A stretch of 64,000 bases of DNA from Shewanella algae. GTDB lineage: Bacteria; Pseudomonadota; Gammaproteobacteria; Enterobacterales; Shewanellaceae. Made by a program: the position numbers and the translations under genes. The notes below the pieces were generated by a model. The model was not told where the DNA came from and ran no database searches. It saw only the letters and a list, made by a program, of their open reading frames with translations. Below are positions 15,812 to 23,795 of the stretch, piece after piece. The stretch is taken from positions 1,827,001 through 1,891,000 of the forward strand of contig NZ_CP068230.1 in NCBI RefSeq assembly GCF_009183365.2, given 5' to 3'. The first letter of the stretch is position 1. Every line of letters begins with the position of its first letter.

Positions 15812-16330
15812 ATGCCAACACCATGTTATATCTCTATCGAAGGCCAAACTCAGGGCAACCTCACTGCCGGCGCCTTTACTGCGGAATCCGTCGGTGACAT
15901 CTTTGTGGAAGGCCATGAAGACGAGATGCTGGTTCAGGAGTTCAACCACATTGTGACTGTGCCAACCGACCCTCAGTCCGGCATGCCTTCCGGTCAGCGT
16001 GTGCACAAGCCGTTCAAGTTCACCGTCGCGCTGAACAAAGCCGTTCCCTTGATGTACAACTCACTATCTTCCGGTGAGAAACTGACCAAGGTTGAGCTCA
16101 AGTGGTACCGCACTTCTATCGAAGGTAAGCAAGAGCACTTCTTCACGACCAAGCTGGAAGGCGCCACTATCATAGATATCAACTGCAATATGCCTCACTG
16201 CCAGGATCCCAATAAGGCTGACTTTACTCAGTTGGTTGAAGTGTCCATGGCTTATCGCAAGATAGACTGGGATCACGTCAGCGCCGGAACCTCTGGTGCC
16301 GACGATTGGCGCAAGCCCATCGAAGCATAA
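15812..16330 (+). CDS. hcp: Hcp, T6SS tube protein
   Basis: 172 residues, the usual Hcp1 length. It begins PTPCYISIEGQTQGNLTAGAFTAESVGDIFVEGHEDEMLVQEFNH and ends with the SYRKI-like VSMAYRKIDWDHVSAGTSGADDW, all typical of Hcp. Hcp hexamers stack into the inner tube of the type VI secretion system and also carry effectors. The ATG at 15812 is preceded by AAAAAGGA; an ATG at 15788 upstream lies in the leader. A sigma-54 promoter and three palindromes lie upstream and a hairpin downstream, so hcp is its own transcription unit, as is common when Hcp is needed in excess. Confidence 0.95.
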   Translation: MPTPCYISIEGQTQGNLTAGAFTAESVGDIFVEGHEDEMLVQEFNHIVTVPTDPQSGMPSGQRVHKPFKFTVALNKAVPLMYNSLSSGEKLTKVELKWYRTSIEGKQEHFFTTKLEGATIIDINCNMPHCQDPNKADFTQLVEVSMAYRKIDWDHVSAGTSGADDWRKPIEA

Positions 16331-16352
16331 TTCATTCAGCAACTGTTTTTCT

Positions 16353-16386
16353 AAGAGGTGTTCCGGCTGATAGCCGGGCGCCTCTT
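16353..16386 (+). terminator. Terminator after hcp
   Basis: AAGAGG (16353-16358) pairs with CCTCTT (16381-16386), with an inner CCGGCT/AGCCGG stem, followed by TTGTTAT. It would limit read-through from hcp into vgrG. Confidence 0.65.
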
Positions 16387-16486
16387 GTTATCTGATGTAA
16401 AGGTTTTGCAAATAGGTTTTCGATGACATTAAAAGAGTGATTCTATCGGATTAGAGTCAGGACGAACTCGAACAAGGATACCGGCT

Positions 16487-18559
16487 ATGTTTTATCTTGG
16501 CAGTGGTTTGCGGTTTCATTTCAAGGCAGAAGCGGAGGCGGACGATAGTTTCAACCTGCTGTCGTTTGATTTTGATGAGCAGTTGTCCTCGCCCTTCAAG
16601 GGAGAGTTGATATTACTGAGCCGCAGGGATGATATTACTGCCGAGCAGATAGTCGATAAGAATGGCGTCTTGAGTATTTGGCAGGACGGTGCTCGAGTCA
16701 GGAGTTTTCACGGCATAGTCAGTCGCTTTGCCAAGGAAGACTCAGGCCATAAACAGACCCAATACAAGCTGACCATGGAACCTGCCATGGCGCGGCTGCG
16801 GCTGAGACAAAACAGCCGTATCTTTCAGGAAAAGTCCCTCAAACAGATTTTCAGCACCCTGCTTGATGAAATGGGTATCAGTGATTATGCCTTCAGTTGG
16901 GATGCACGCTACGAGTCGGAAAAGCGCGAATACTGTGTTCAGTATCGGGAGTCGGACTTTGACTTTATCACCCGTCTTGCGGCTGAGGCTGGGGTGTTCT
17001 GGTATTTCGAATTCAGTGACGACAAACATACGCTGATTTTCTGTGATGCCACCAGCAAGCTGCCAGCGGCCAAACAACTATTCCCCTATAACGCCTTGAG
17101 CGGCGGCGACAGCGAAGTGCCTTTTGTCTGCAGCTTCAGTTACGCCAAGCAACTGGCGAGTGCCAAGACCGAACTCAAGGATTACAGCTTCAAAAAGCCC
17201 GCTTATAGCTTTTTACAGGATGATATTGCCAATCAGCTCGACTTCCAGCAAGCGGGATCTGAAATGCTTTATGAGCACTATGATTATCCGGGGCGTTACA
17301 AGGATGACGCCCAGGGAGAGCTTTTCACCCGCGCCAGATTGCAGGCGTTACGGAATGAAACCCAAATGGCATCGGCAATGTCCGATATTGCTGATGCCGG
17401 TGCCGGTATCAAGTTCAACTTGGGCGAACATCCAGATGCGGCGTTTAACCGTGATTGGTTGCTTGTGGGGGTAAAACACAGTGGGATCCAGGGCGCAGCG
17501 GCAGAGGAGGGGAACAGTAGCACCCCGACTCAGTATCAAAACCAGTTATTGGCAATTGAAGGGCACCTTCCCTGGTTACCGCTTCCGGCCACCAAACCCT
17601 TGGTGACAGGGCCACACATGGCTATTGTCGTGGGGCCGGATAATGAAGAGATCTTTTGTGATGAATTTGGTCGGGTCAAGGTGCAGTTTCCCTGGGACAG
17701 ATATGGCCGGGCCGATGAGCACAGCAGCTGTTGGGTTCGTGTCAGCCAGGGGTGGGCCGGTGGTCAGTACGGTTTTATGGCGGTTCCACGCATTGGTCAT
17801 GAGGTCATAGTCTCTTTTCTTGAAGGCGATCCGGACCAACCTATCATTACCGGTCGCACATACCATGCTGCCAATCCTGTGCCCTATGTATTGCCGACCA
17901 ACAAAACCAAAACCGTGCTCAAGACCCAAACCCACAAGGGGCCGGGATTCAATGAGTTGAGTTTTGAGGATGCCGCCGAAAATCAACTCATCTATTTGCA
18001 TGCCCAGAAAGACCATAAGCTGGAAATCAACCACGACCAGCACTATCAGGTGGGTAACGATAGAGAGAAGCACATAGGACGGGATCAGCGCCTGAACGTG
18101 GGGCAGGATGAGTTTCTGGAAATAGGTCGAGATCAGCAGGCATTGATTGGTCAGGATCAAAAGCTGGAAGTGACCAGAGACAGGCAAACCCTGATCAAGC
18201 GTCATTATCGCCTCGAAGTCATGGATCGTCGTCACGAGTACTCCAGAGCCAATCACGATTTGGAAGTGGGCGGCCATTACACCCAGAAGGTTGAGGGAAA
18301 GGTGTTATTGGAAGCCGGTGAAAGTGTACTGGTGCACACCAAGTCGCTCACCCTCAATGGCTCGGAGAAAGTCACTATTCAGGGGCCAGGAGGCAAGATA
18401 CTCATAGATTCCGGCGGGATCACTCTCGAAGCTCCCAATATCAAGCTCAAGGGGCCAGTGGCTGTAACAACCGGGGCCAAGCCCCAATTGGCGACACTGA
18501 AGAGTGCTGCAGAAGAGGGCAACCCGATAGTCGATCTTTGTCCCGATTGCGGAGAGTAA
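16487..18559 (+). CDS. vgrG: VgrG, T6SS spike protein
   Basis: 690 residues. The gp27-like part is at the N-terminus (LSSPFKGELILLSRRDDI..., EKSLKQIFSTLLDEMGI, ESDFDFITRLAAEAGVFWYFE). A gp5 OB-fold follows near residues 370-470 (GPDNEEIFCDEFGRVKVQFPWDRYG...WVRVSQGWAGGQYGFMAVPRIGHEVIVSFLEGDPDQPIITG). Then comes a beta-helix with repeats such as NDREKHIGRDQRLNVGQDEFLEIGRDQ. It ends in a DUF2345-type stretch with no extra catalytic domain, so it is a structural spike and the toxin is a separate protein. The C-terminal DLCPDCGE has two cysteines. It heads a tight run of genes through the immunity pair. Confidence 0.95.
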   Translation: MFYLGSGLRFHFKAEAEADDSFNLLSFDFDEQLSSPFKGELILLSRRDDITAEQIVDKNGVLSIWQDGARVRSFHGIVSRFAKEDSGHKQTQYKLTMEPAMARLRLRQNSRIFQEKSLKQIFSTLLDEMGISDYAFSWDARYESEKREYCVQYRESDFDFITRLAAEAGVFWYFEFSDDKHTLIFCDATSKLPAAKQLFPYNALSGGDSEVPFVCSFSYAKQLASAKTELKDYSFKKPAYSFLQDDIANQLDFQQAGSEMLYEHYDYPGRYKDDAQGELFTRARLQALRNETQMASAMSDIADAGAGIKFNLGEHPDAAFNRDWLLVGVKHSGIQGAAAEEGNSSTPTQYQNQLLAIEGHLPWLPLPATKPLVTGPHMAIVVGPDNEEIFCDEFGRVKVQFPWDRYGRADEHSSCWVRVSQGWAGGQYGFMAVPRIGHEVIVSFLEGDPDQPIITGRTYHAANPVPYVLPTNKTKTVLKTQTHKGPGFNELSFEDAAENQLIYLHAQKDHKLEINHDQHYQVGNDREKHIGRDQRLNVGQDEFLEIGRDQQALIGQDQKLEVTRDRQTLIKRHYRLEVMDRRHEYSRANHDLEVGGHYTQKVEGKVLLEAGESVLVHTKSLTLNGSEKVTIQGPGGKILIDSGGITLEAPNIKLKGPVAVTTGAKPQLATLKSAAEEGNPIVDLCPDCGE

Positions 18560-18563
18560 CAGT

Positions 18564-19091
18564 ATGACTATGCTGAAAGAAAATAGCCTCAAGGCGTTTG
18601 GGCCCAACTACTTGGTCTTGGATGCAGCGCTATGCCCCGAGCCCCTGTGGTTTGCCAAAGGGGCCGGAGCCGAGTGTCATAGCCTGTTTGATTACAGGGA
18701 TCAGGCATTGGTGGATAACGGCCCCTGGCTACTCCATCTTGCGGGACAGGACGAGCTGATAAAACTGATGCTGGAGAAAGACACCCATGGTCACAGCGCG
18801 CTGTGGTGCAAGAGTGAGCTAGCCCTGCAGTCACTGAAAGAAGCACTGGGGCAAAGGTTGTATGCCGTCAAGCCTGATGGTGAAACTACTCGTTTTCGTT
18901 TCTACGACCCCAGGGTCTTACATCACTATTTAACCGAAGAAAAGCAGGCCAGAAGGGATGCATTTCTTGAGCCTTTGGGGTCAGTGCTCTATGCATCGCT
19001 TAACCCCTTTCGTTTCAATAGCCATTGGCTGAATTGGCAAAGGGAGCCGGACGGATACCGCTGTCAGGCGATATCGATTAAGGAGGATTAA
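18564..19091 (+). CDS. DUF4123 T6SS effector-loading adaptor (Tap/TEC type)
   Basis: 175 residues with the DUF4123 features: an N-terminal YLVLDAALCPEPLW strand, the middle GPWLLHLAGQDELIKLML, and the RFRFYDPRVLHHYL motif near residues 112-125. DUF4123 proteins load VgrG- or PAAR-linked effectors onto the spike and are not secreted. It follows vgrG by 4 bp and precedes PAAR by 1 bp, so it most likely loads the lipase encoded downstream. Confidence 0.85.
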   Translation: MTMLKENSLKAFGPNYLVLDAALCPEPLWFAKGAGAECHSLFDYRDQALVDNGPWLLHLAGQDELIKLMLEKDTHGHSALWCKSELALQSLKEALGQRLYAVKPDGETTRFRFYDPRVLHHYLTEEKQARRDAFLEPLGSVLYASLNPFRFNSHWLNWQREPDGYRCQAISIKED

Positions 19092-19092
19092 T

Positions 19093-19383
19093 ATGGGTAC
19101 TCCGGTTGCATTGAAAGGACATCAACATATTTGCCCTATGTTCAGCGGCAATACCCCTCATGTTGGTGGACCGATAAATCAGGGAGAAAGTGCTCTGACG
19201 GTCAACGGTATTCCTGTGGCCTTAACCGGGCACAAGTGTGACTGCCAGGTTGGCGGGCCAGATACCCTGGTTCAGGGACATCCGAGTTTGACGGTCAATG
19301 GCATCGCCGTGGTATTGCAGGGTGCGTCCACGGCCCATGGTGGCAAAGTCATTCAGGGAGATGCTGCCTTGACAGTGTCTTAA
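19093..19383 (+). CDS. PAAR-repeat T6SS spike tip protein
   Basis: 96 residues with Gly/Val-rich PAAR-like repeats: ALKGHQHICPMFSGNTPHVGGPI, TVNGIPVALTGHKCDC and TVNGIAVVLQGAS. His and Cys residues (H10, H13, C15 and later C54, C56) could bind the structural zinc at the cone tip. It sharpens the VgrG spike and can tether effectors. A good AAGGAGG precedes the ATG. Confidence 0.9.
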   Translation: MGTPVALKGHQHICPMFSGNTPHVGGPINQGESALTVNGIPVALTGHKCDCQVGGPDTLVQGHPSLTVNGIAVVLQGASTAHGGKVIQGDAALTVS

Positions 19384-19393
19384 GGAGAAGCGA

Positions 19394-19750
19394 ATGAGCT
19401 GGGAATTGAGTCAGGAAATCATGGATGCGATGCCAAACTGGCAAAGGCGAAACCAGATCCATGCCCTCGCACGTCACCTATTATCACTGGAAAGTCCACC
19501 AACAGATGAGCAGGCATGCTATGACTGGCTCGAGCAGCAAGTCAGTCAGGCTTATCAATATGGATTCACCGAGCTGGGCCATCTGCGCTTGGTGGCCGAG
19601 GCCTTGTTTTTGGCACAAGTGTCACTCGATGACCCGGAAGTGAGTGCCATAGTCACCAAGACCGGCTTGCCTTCAGGACGAGCGGCTATCTTGTTGCAGT
19701 GGGCCAAGGAACAGCAATCTTCTACCATGGAGTCTGGTTATGAGCTGTAA
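19394..19750 (+). CDS. Hypothetical 118-aa protein between PAAR and lipase effector
   Basis: 118 residues, predicted all-helical and acidic (WELSQEIMDAMPNWQRRNQIHALARHLL...CYDWLEQQVSQAYQYGF), soluble and without signal peptide. AAGGAG precedes the ATG. Its last 11 bp overlap the lipase start, so translation of the two is coupled. A small helical protein made with an effector could be a chaperone or a co-effector. I do not recognise the family. Confidence 0.65.
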   Translation: MSWELSQEIMDAMPNWQRRNQIHALARHLLSLESPPTDEQACYDWLEQQVSQAYQYGFTELGHLRLVAEALFLAQVSLDDPEVSAIVTKTGLPSGRAAILLQWAKEQQSSTMESGYEL

Positions 19751-21539
19751 CGCTGATTGTAAATGCCGCAAGGGTATTGTGGCGCTGGTGTTCGTCCCCG
19801 GCATTATGGGCACCCGCTTGATGAACAAAAAGAGTGGCGACTCAGTCTGGGATCCCGCTGCCGGAGCAATGTTTGATGGTCCCAGCAGTACAGCCATGGA
19901 GCTGAAGGCCGAACGTGAAGCCGAGCTTGCTGCGGCACAGGCGGACGATGATGATGGTTTCTTCGAGGGGATAGGTAAATGGTTTACTCGCCGCTGGATA
20001 TCGGTCAAGGAGGTTGGCCGGGGAATAGCTGAAACCGGTCGTAAGGTTAGAACCAAAGCTGCGGCCGTGCCTCGAATCAAAGATCTTTTTTTTGCCGGCC
20101 CAATACAGCGTAAAGCCCTATTGGTGGATGACAACACTAAATATCAAGGAGAGCCGATCGTCAATCGGAAGGATGACTTATTGGAGGTGGACCCAGGTAC
20201 CGAAGACTATTTCAGGGTCTATACCTCAGTACCCAAGTCGCAGATGAAGCAGAAAACGGCTCGAGGTTGGGGCGAAGTGCTGTGGGACAGCTATGGCCCG
20301 CTGCTTCGACACCTCGAATCGAAGGAGCCGTTATTCAAACGCCTGTATCCCGGGCTGCAATTCCCGGTATTTGCCGTGGGTTATAACTGGATGCGCAGCA
20401 ATGAAACGGCCGGAGAGCGACTCAAGGATAAACTTGAGGAATTCAGGACACAGTTACTCAAGGAAGATAAAGAAGGCGATAACCTGGGGCTGACCAAGGA
20501 CGATATTAAGTTTGTGGTCATCAGTCACTCCATGGGCGGATACGCCTCTCGCGCCGGCTTTATCTTAAGCGGCCTGGAATCTCAAGTCGAAGCCGTTATC
20601 CATGGCGCTATGCCAACTCACGGCAGCCCATCCACTTACTACCAATTCCGCTCCGGCGCAGTTGGTGGTGGTTTGGCCGGTCAGGTAGCCAAACAAGTAT
20701 TGGGTAAGAATGCCGCCGATACCACGGCAATACTGGGTTTTTGTCAGGGCGGGCTGGAGTTGATGCCCAATAAGCTCTACGTGGATGCGGCCAATAAGGG
20801 GGAGTGGCTGTTTATCAATAAAGACCCAGCGAAACAAGCCGTCAAACGGGAACTGTTGCAGATAGGTTTTGGCAGTGGCATTTATGACTTCTACCGCCGT
20901 TTCGATACCTGGTACAGCCTGGTACAGCCTCCATTGTTGGCGCCTGAATTAGGCATTGCGACAGATAAGCAGTTAATCAAGCATAAAGATGCGTTTAAAG
21001 TTCGCATTGATGCATGTGAAACTTTTCACGATAAATTGGCGGCTAACTTTCACGCAACGACCACACTGCTCTACAGCAATAACCCGGACACCAAGGCGTT
21101 TGACACCTGTGAGTGGCAATTGCAGAACAGCTTGACCCCGGGGCTGGAGACGGCGGCTGTGGAGCGCTGGCAAGTCATAGGCGATGAAAACCATGACTGG
21201 CTCTTCGTGAAGGGGGAAGTCAAGCTGCTGAGCCGCAGTGAGCTGGCAGAGCATGAACGCAAGTTAAAGGCTTGGGTTGAACAGAACCGCCATGGCCATC
21301 AATATGCCCATACGCCGCCTATGGCTCAAAGTTCCAGCTTCAGGCTTGCCAAAGAGACGGCCAAGGGCGATGGTACTGTGCATGAAGGCGCGGGCAAGTA
21401 TCCCAAAGGGGTGCAGACTATCGGCTTGGTGGCGACCCAGGATCATCAAGGGTTCTTTAACTGTCCCGATGTCAGGGAGCTGATGGTCGGTGTGCTTCAG
21501 TCTTGGCTACCGGATATTCACCAGAAATTCAAGGGATAG
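19740..21539 (+). CDS. T6SS lipase effector (Tle type, alpha/beta hydrolase)
   Basis: 599 residues, no signal peptide. The N-terminus has the LCAT/PGAP1-like VFVPGIMGTRLMN, then a helical insertion (residues about 60-110). The nucleophile is Ser264 in VVISHSMGGYASR (S-x-S-x-G form rather than G-x-S-x-G). A late DHQGFFNCPDVRELM near residue 573 supplies a candidate catalytic His. It would hydrolyse phospholipids of rival cells after T6SS delivery. The context of VgrG, DUF4123 and PAAR upstream and two exported immunity-like genes downstream supports this. The exact Tle family is uncertain; Tle4 is favoured only because the immunity genes look Tli4-like. Confidence 0.82.
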   Translation: MSCNADCKCRKGIVALVFVPGIMGTRLMNKKSGDSVWDPAAGAMFDGPSSTAMELKAEREAELAAAQADDDDGFFEGIGKWFTRRWISVKEVGRGIAETGRKVRTKAAAVPRIKDLFFAGPIQRKALLVDDNTKYQGEPIVNRKDDLLEVDPGTEDYFRVYTSVPKSQMKQKTARGWGEVLWDSYGPLLRHLESKEPLFKRLYPGLQFPVFAVGYNWMRSNETAGERLKDKLEEFRTQLLKEDKEGDNLGLTKDDIKFVVISHSMGGYASRAGFILSGLESQVEAVIHGAMPTHGSPSTYYQFRSGAVGGGLAGQVAKQVLGKNAADTTAILGFCQGGLELMPNKLYVDAANKGEWLFINKDPAKQAVKRELLQIGFGSGIYDFYRRFDTWYSLVQPPLLAPELGIATDKQLIKHKDAFKVRIDACETFHDKLAANFHATTTLLYSNNPDTKAFDTCEWQLQNSLTPGLETAAVERWQVIGDENHDWLFVKGEVKLLSRSELAEHERKLKAWVEQNRHGHQYAHTPPMAQSSSFRLAKETAKGDGTVHEGAGKYPKGVQTIGLVATQDHQGFFNCPDVRELMVGVLQSWLPDIHQKFKG

Positions 21540-21541
21540 AG

Positions 21542-22636
21542 ATGGCTGATGGTTATCGCAAGAGGATTAAACGTGGGCTGCTCGGCAGTCTGGTAATGGT
21601 TTGTTTTTGGCAGGGAGAGGCTGTGATGGCGCAATCTGAAAAAATGCAGGAAGGACCGGCGAGCATGGTGTTTACCAAACACTGCGCGGGACGTTTTGAA
21701 CTGGAATTGCCGGAGTCGATGCAACTACTCACCTCGGGTTATGGTCAGCCGCAGTTTTTTATCAATATCTATCATCAGGATGATAAGGCGGAAAAGAAAG
21801 GGGTGATAATCGGTGAACACAGGCTTGAGCAATGGCAGGCTTATGTGGAGGAGTTGCGTAGTAAAGAAACGACAAAATACTATCCAACCAAATACGTTAT
21901 AAAAGAGCTGGACCCCGAGCTGAAGACGGTTGTTTACTACAAGGATAGAAGAAGGCAGATGCAAGAACCGGACGCAGAACATTACTTTGCAGCTTTTTTC
22001 TTTAAGGATTTTCCGGAGCAACAGATAGGCATCAGCATTGATGGGCGGGCAGATGAGTTTATAGCCCGTAATGCGCCCAATGTGGATGAGATATTGCAGC
22101 AGCGGCTGCAATGGATGCGTCAGGCGATAGAGAAGATTGAATATCAGCCCTGGCCGCATAAGCAGGCGGGTGTCTGTTTGCCGAGAAATATCTTGATCGC
22201 CAATTCCCAGCCGTTGAAAAATGCCGAGGGTTCTTACCATGAGAACTATGGGATGGAGTTTTATAACGGTAAAGACTCACTGTTTGAGATCCTGGTGAAC
22301 GTGTATGGCAAAGATCAGGGCAAGGCGCTGAAAGAAGAACTGAGCCGCCACAGCGGTATGATGGCCTTTTTCGCCAGCAGCAAGACCAAGGTGGCCGGGC
22401 GGGAAGGGCGGCTGTTTATCAGTGATGGTAAATACTCGGATACCCAGCGGGAGTTTCGTTGGATCAGTACGGACAGCAAGGTCAACAGTGTCCGTTATGC
22501 CCATATGGAGATCAGCGGCAAGATAGAGATCAAGGACTTTCCTGAAATGGCGCCCTTGAATGCCACCGATATGATAGTGGGGCTGCTCAAAGGCGTGCGG
22601 GTTAGGGAAAACGGCATGGTCGGAGTGAAGGACTAG
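21542..22636 (+). CDS. Tli4-like T6SS lipase immunity protein, copy 1
   Basis: 364 residues from the ATG at 21542, 2 bp after the effector stop. The N-terminus (KRIKRGLLGSLVMVCFWQGEAVMAQ) is a signal peptide, so the protein acts in the periplasm where the lipase would strike. The body begins MVFTKHCAGRFELELPESMQLL, the pattern I associate with the Tli4 immunity family. Its last 200 residues are almost identical to those of the next gene. Immunity function is inferred from position, export and family resemblance. Confidence 0.78.
   Translation: MADGYRKRIKRGLLGSLVMVCFWQGEAVMAQSEKMQEGPASMVFTKHCAGRFELELPESMQLLTSGYGQPQFFINIYHQDDKAEKKGVIIGEHRLEQWQAYVEELRSKETTKYYPTKYVIKELDPELKTVVYYKDRRRQMQEPDAEHYFAAFFFKDFPEQQIGISIDGRADEFIARNAPNVDEILQQRLQWMRQAIEKIEYQPWPHKQAGVCLPRNILIANSQPLKNAEGSYHENYGMEFYNGKDSLFEILVNVYGKDQGKALKEELSRHSGMMAFFASSKTKVAGREGRLFISDGKYSDTQREFRWISTDSKVNSVRYAHMEISGKIEIKDFPEMAPLNATDMIVGLLKGVRVRENGMVGVKD
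21720..22615 (+). repeat. Long direct repeat, unit 1 (immunity gene body)
   Basis: Matches 22866-23758. The first roughly 110 bp and the last roughly 600 bp of the units are nearly identical at DNA level, while the 160 bp between them differ clearly. Confidence 0.85.
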
Positions 22637-22687
22637 CTATAAGAATGAAAGGCTGGAACTCTTGATAGGAGCGAAAGGGAGAAACCT

Positions 22688-23791
22688 TTGATAAGAGCAT
22701 GCCAGAAGTCCTTAAGTTCACTGCGGCGAAAGCTGTGGTTCTGCTGCCTGGTTTGTGCAGGTTTTCCGCTTTTGATGTACGCCAAGGAGATACCGCCAAG
22801 ACCGGCCGGCATGGTGTTTACCAAACACTGTGTGGGCCGTTTTGAGTTTGAGTTACCCGAAGAGATGCAACTGCTCACCTCGGGTTATGGTCAGCCGCAG
22901 TTTTTTATCAATATCTATCATCAGGATGATAAGGCAGAAAAGAAAGGGGTGATAAACGGTGAACACAGGCTTGAGCAATGGCTGGCTTATGTGGAGGAGT
23001 TGCGTAGTAAAGATGGAAAGCATTCACCCACCGAATATGTAATTAAAGACCTGGAGCCGAACTTGAAAACGGTGGTGTACTATAAAGACCGCAGAAAGTT
23101 AAACAAAGATCCAGACGCCAAGCATTTTTTTGCCAGCTTCTTTTTCAAGGATTTTCCGGAGCAACAGATAGGCATCAGCATTGATGGCCGCGCTAATGAG
23201 TTTATAGCCCGTAACGCCCCCAATGTGGATGAGATATTGCAGCAGCGGCTGCAATGGATGCGTCAGGCGATAGAGAAGATTGAATATCAGCCCTGGCCGC
23301 ATAAACAGGCGGGCGTCTGTTTGCCGAGAAATATCTTGATCGCCAATTCCCAGCCGTTGAAAAATGCCGAGGGTTCTTACCATGAGAACTATGGGATGGA
23401 GTTTTATAACGGTAAAGACTCACTGTTTGAGATCCTGGTGAACGTGTATGGCAAAGATCAGGGCAAGGCGCTGAAAGAAGAACTGAGCCGCCACAGCGGT
23501 ATGATGGCCTTTTTCGCCAGCAGCAAGACCAAGGTGGCCGGGCGGGAAGGGCGGCTGTTTATCAGTGATGGTAAATACTCGGATACCCAGCGGGAGTTTC
23601 GTTGGATCAGTACCGACAGCAAGGTCAACAGTGTCCGTTACGCTCATATGGAGATCAGCGGCAAGATAGAGCTCAAGGACTTTCCGCAGATGGCGGCCTT
23701 GAATGCCACCGATATGATAGTAGGGCTGCTCAAAGGCGTGCGGGTTAGGGAAAACGGCATGCAGGGCGTGACTCAGCATCGCCCTCAATAA
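22688..23791 (+). CDS. Tli4-like T6SS lipase immunity protein, copy 2
   Basis: 367 residues with a signal peptide (SLRRKLWFCCLVCAGFPLLMYAKE). The start is a TTG preceded by AGGGAG. The mature protein begins MVFTKHCVGRFEFELPEEMQLLTSGYGQPQFFINIYHQDDKAEKK. It differs from copy 1 mainly in the first 40 residues and in residues about 100-150 (KDGKHSPTEYVIKDLEPNLK versus KETTKYYPTKYVIKELDPELK); the rest is close to identical. It ends 4 bp before the convergent panP stop. It may give immunity to a related lipase allele. Confidence 0.78.
   Translation: MIRACQKSLSSLRRKLWFCCLVCAGFPLLMYAKEIPPRPAGMVFTKHCVGRFEFELPEEMQLLTSGYGQPQFFINIYHQDDKAEKKGVINGEHRLEQWLAYVEELRSKDGKHSPTEYVIKDLEPNLKTVVYYKDRRKLNKDPDAKHFFASFFFKDFPEQQIGISIDGRANEFIARNAPNVDEILQQRLQWMRQAIEKIEYQPWPHKQAGVCLPRNILIANSQPLKNAEGSYHENYGMEFYNGKDSLFEILVNVYGKDQGKALKEELSRHSGMMAFFASSKTKVAGREGRLFISDGKYSDTQREFRWISTDSKVNSVRYAHMEISGKIELKDFPQMAALNATDMIVGLLKGVRVRENGMQGVTQHRPQ
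22866..23758 (+). repeat. Long direct repeat, unit 2 (immunity gene body)
   Basis: Partner of 21720-22615. It is a tandem gene duplication with patchwork identity, as expected from gene conversion. Confidence 0.85.
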
Positions 23792-23795
23792 ATGT

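Noticed and set aside
16487..18559. Evolved VgrG with a C-terminal toxin domain
   Set aside because: The protein ends soon after the DUF2345-type beta-helix with only about 25 extra residues; the effector is encoded separately.
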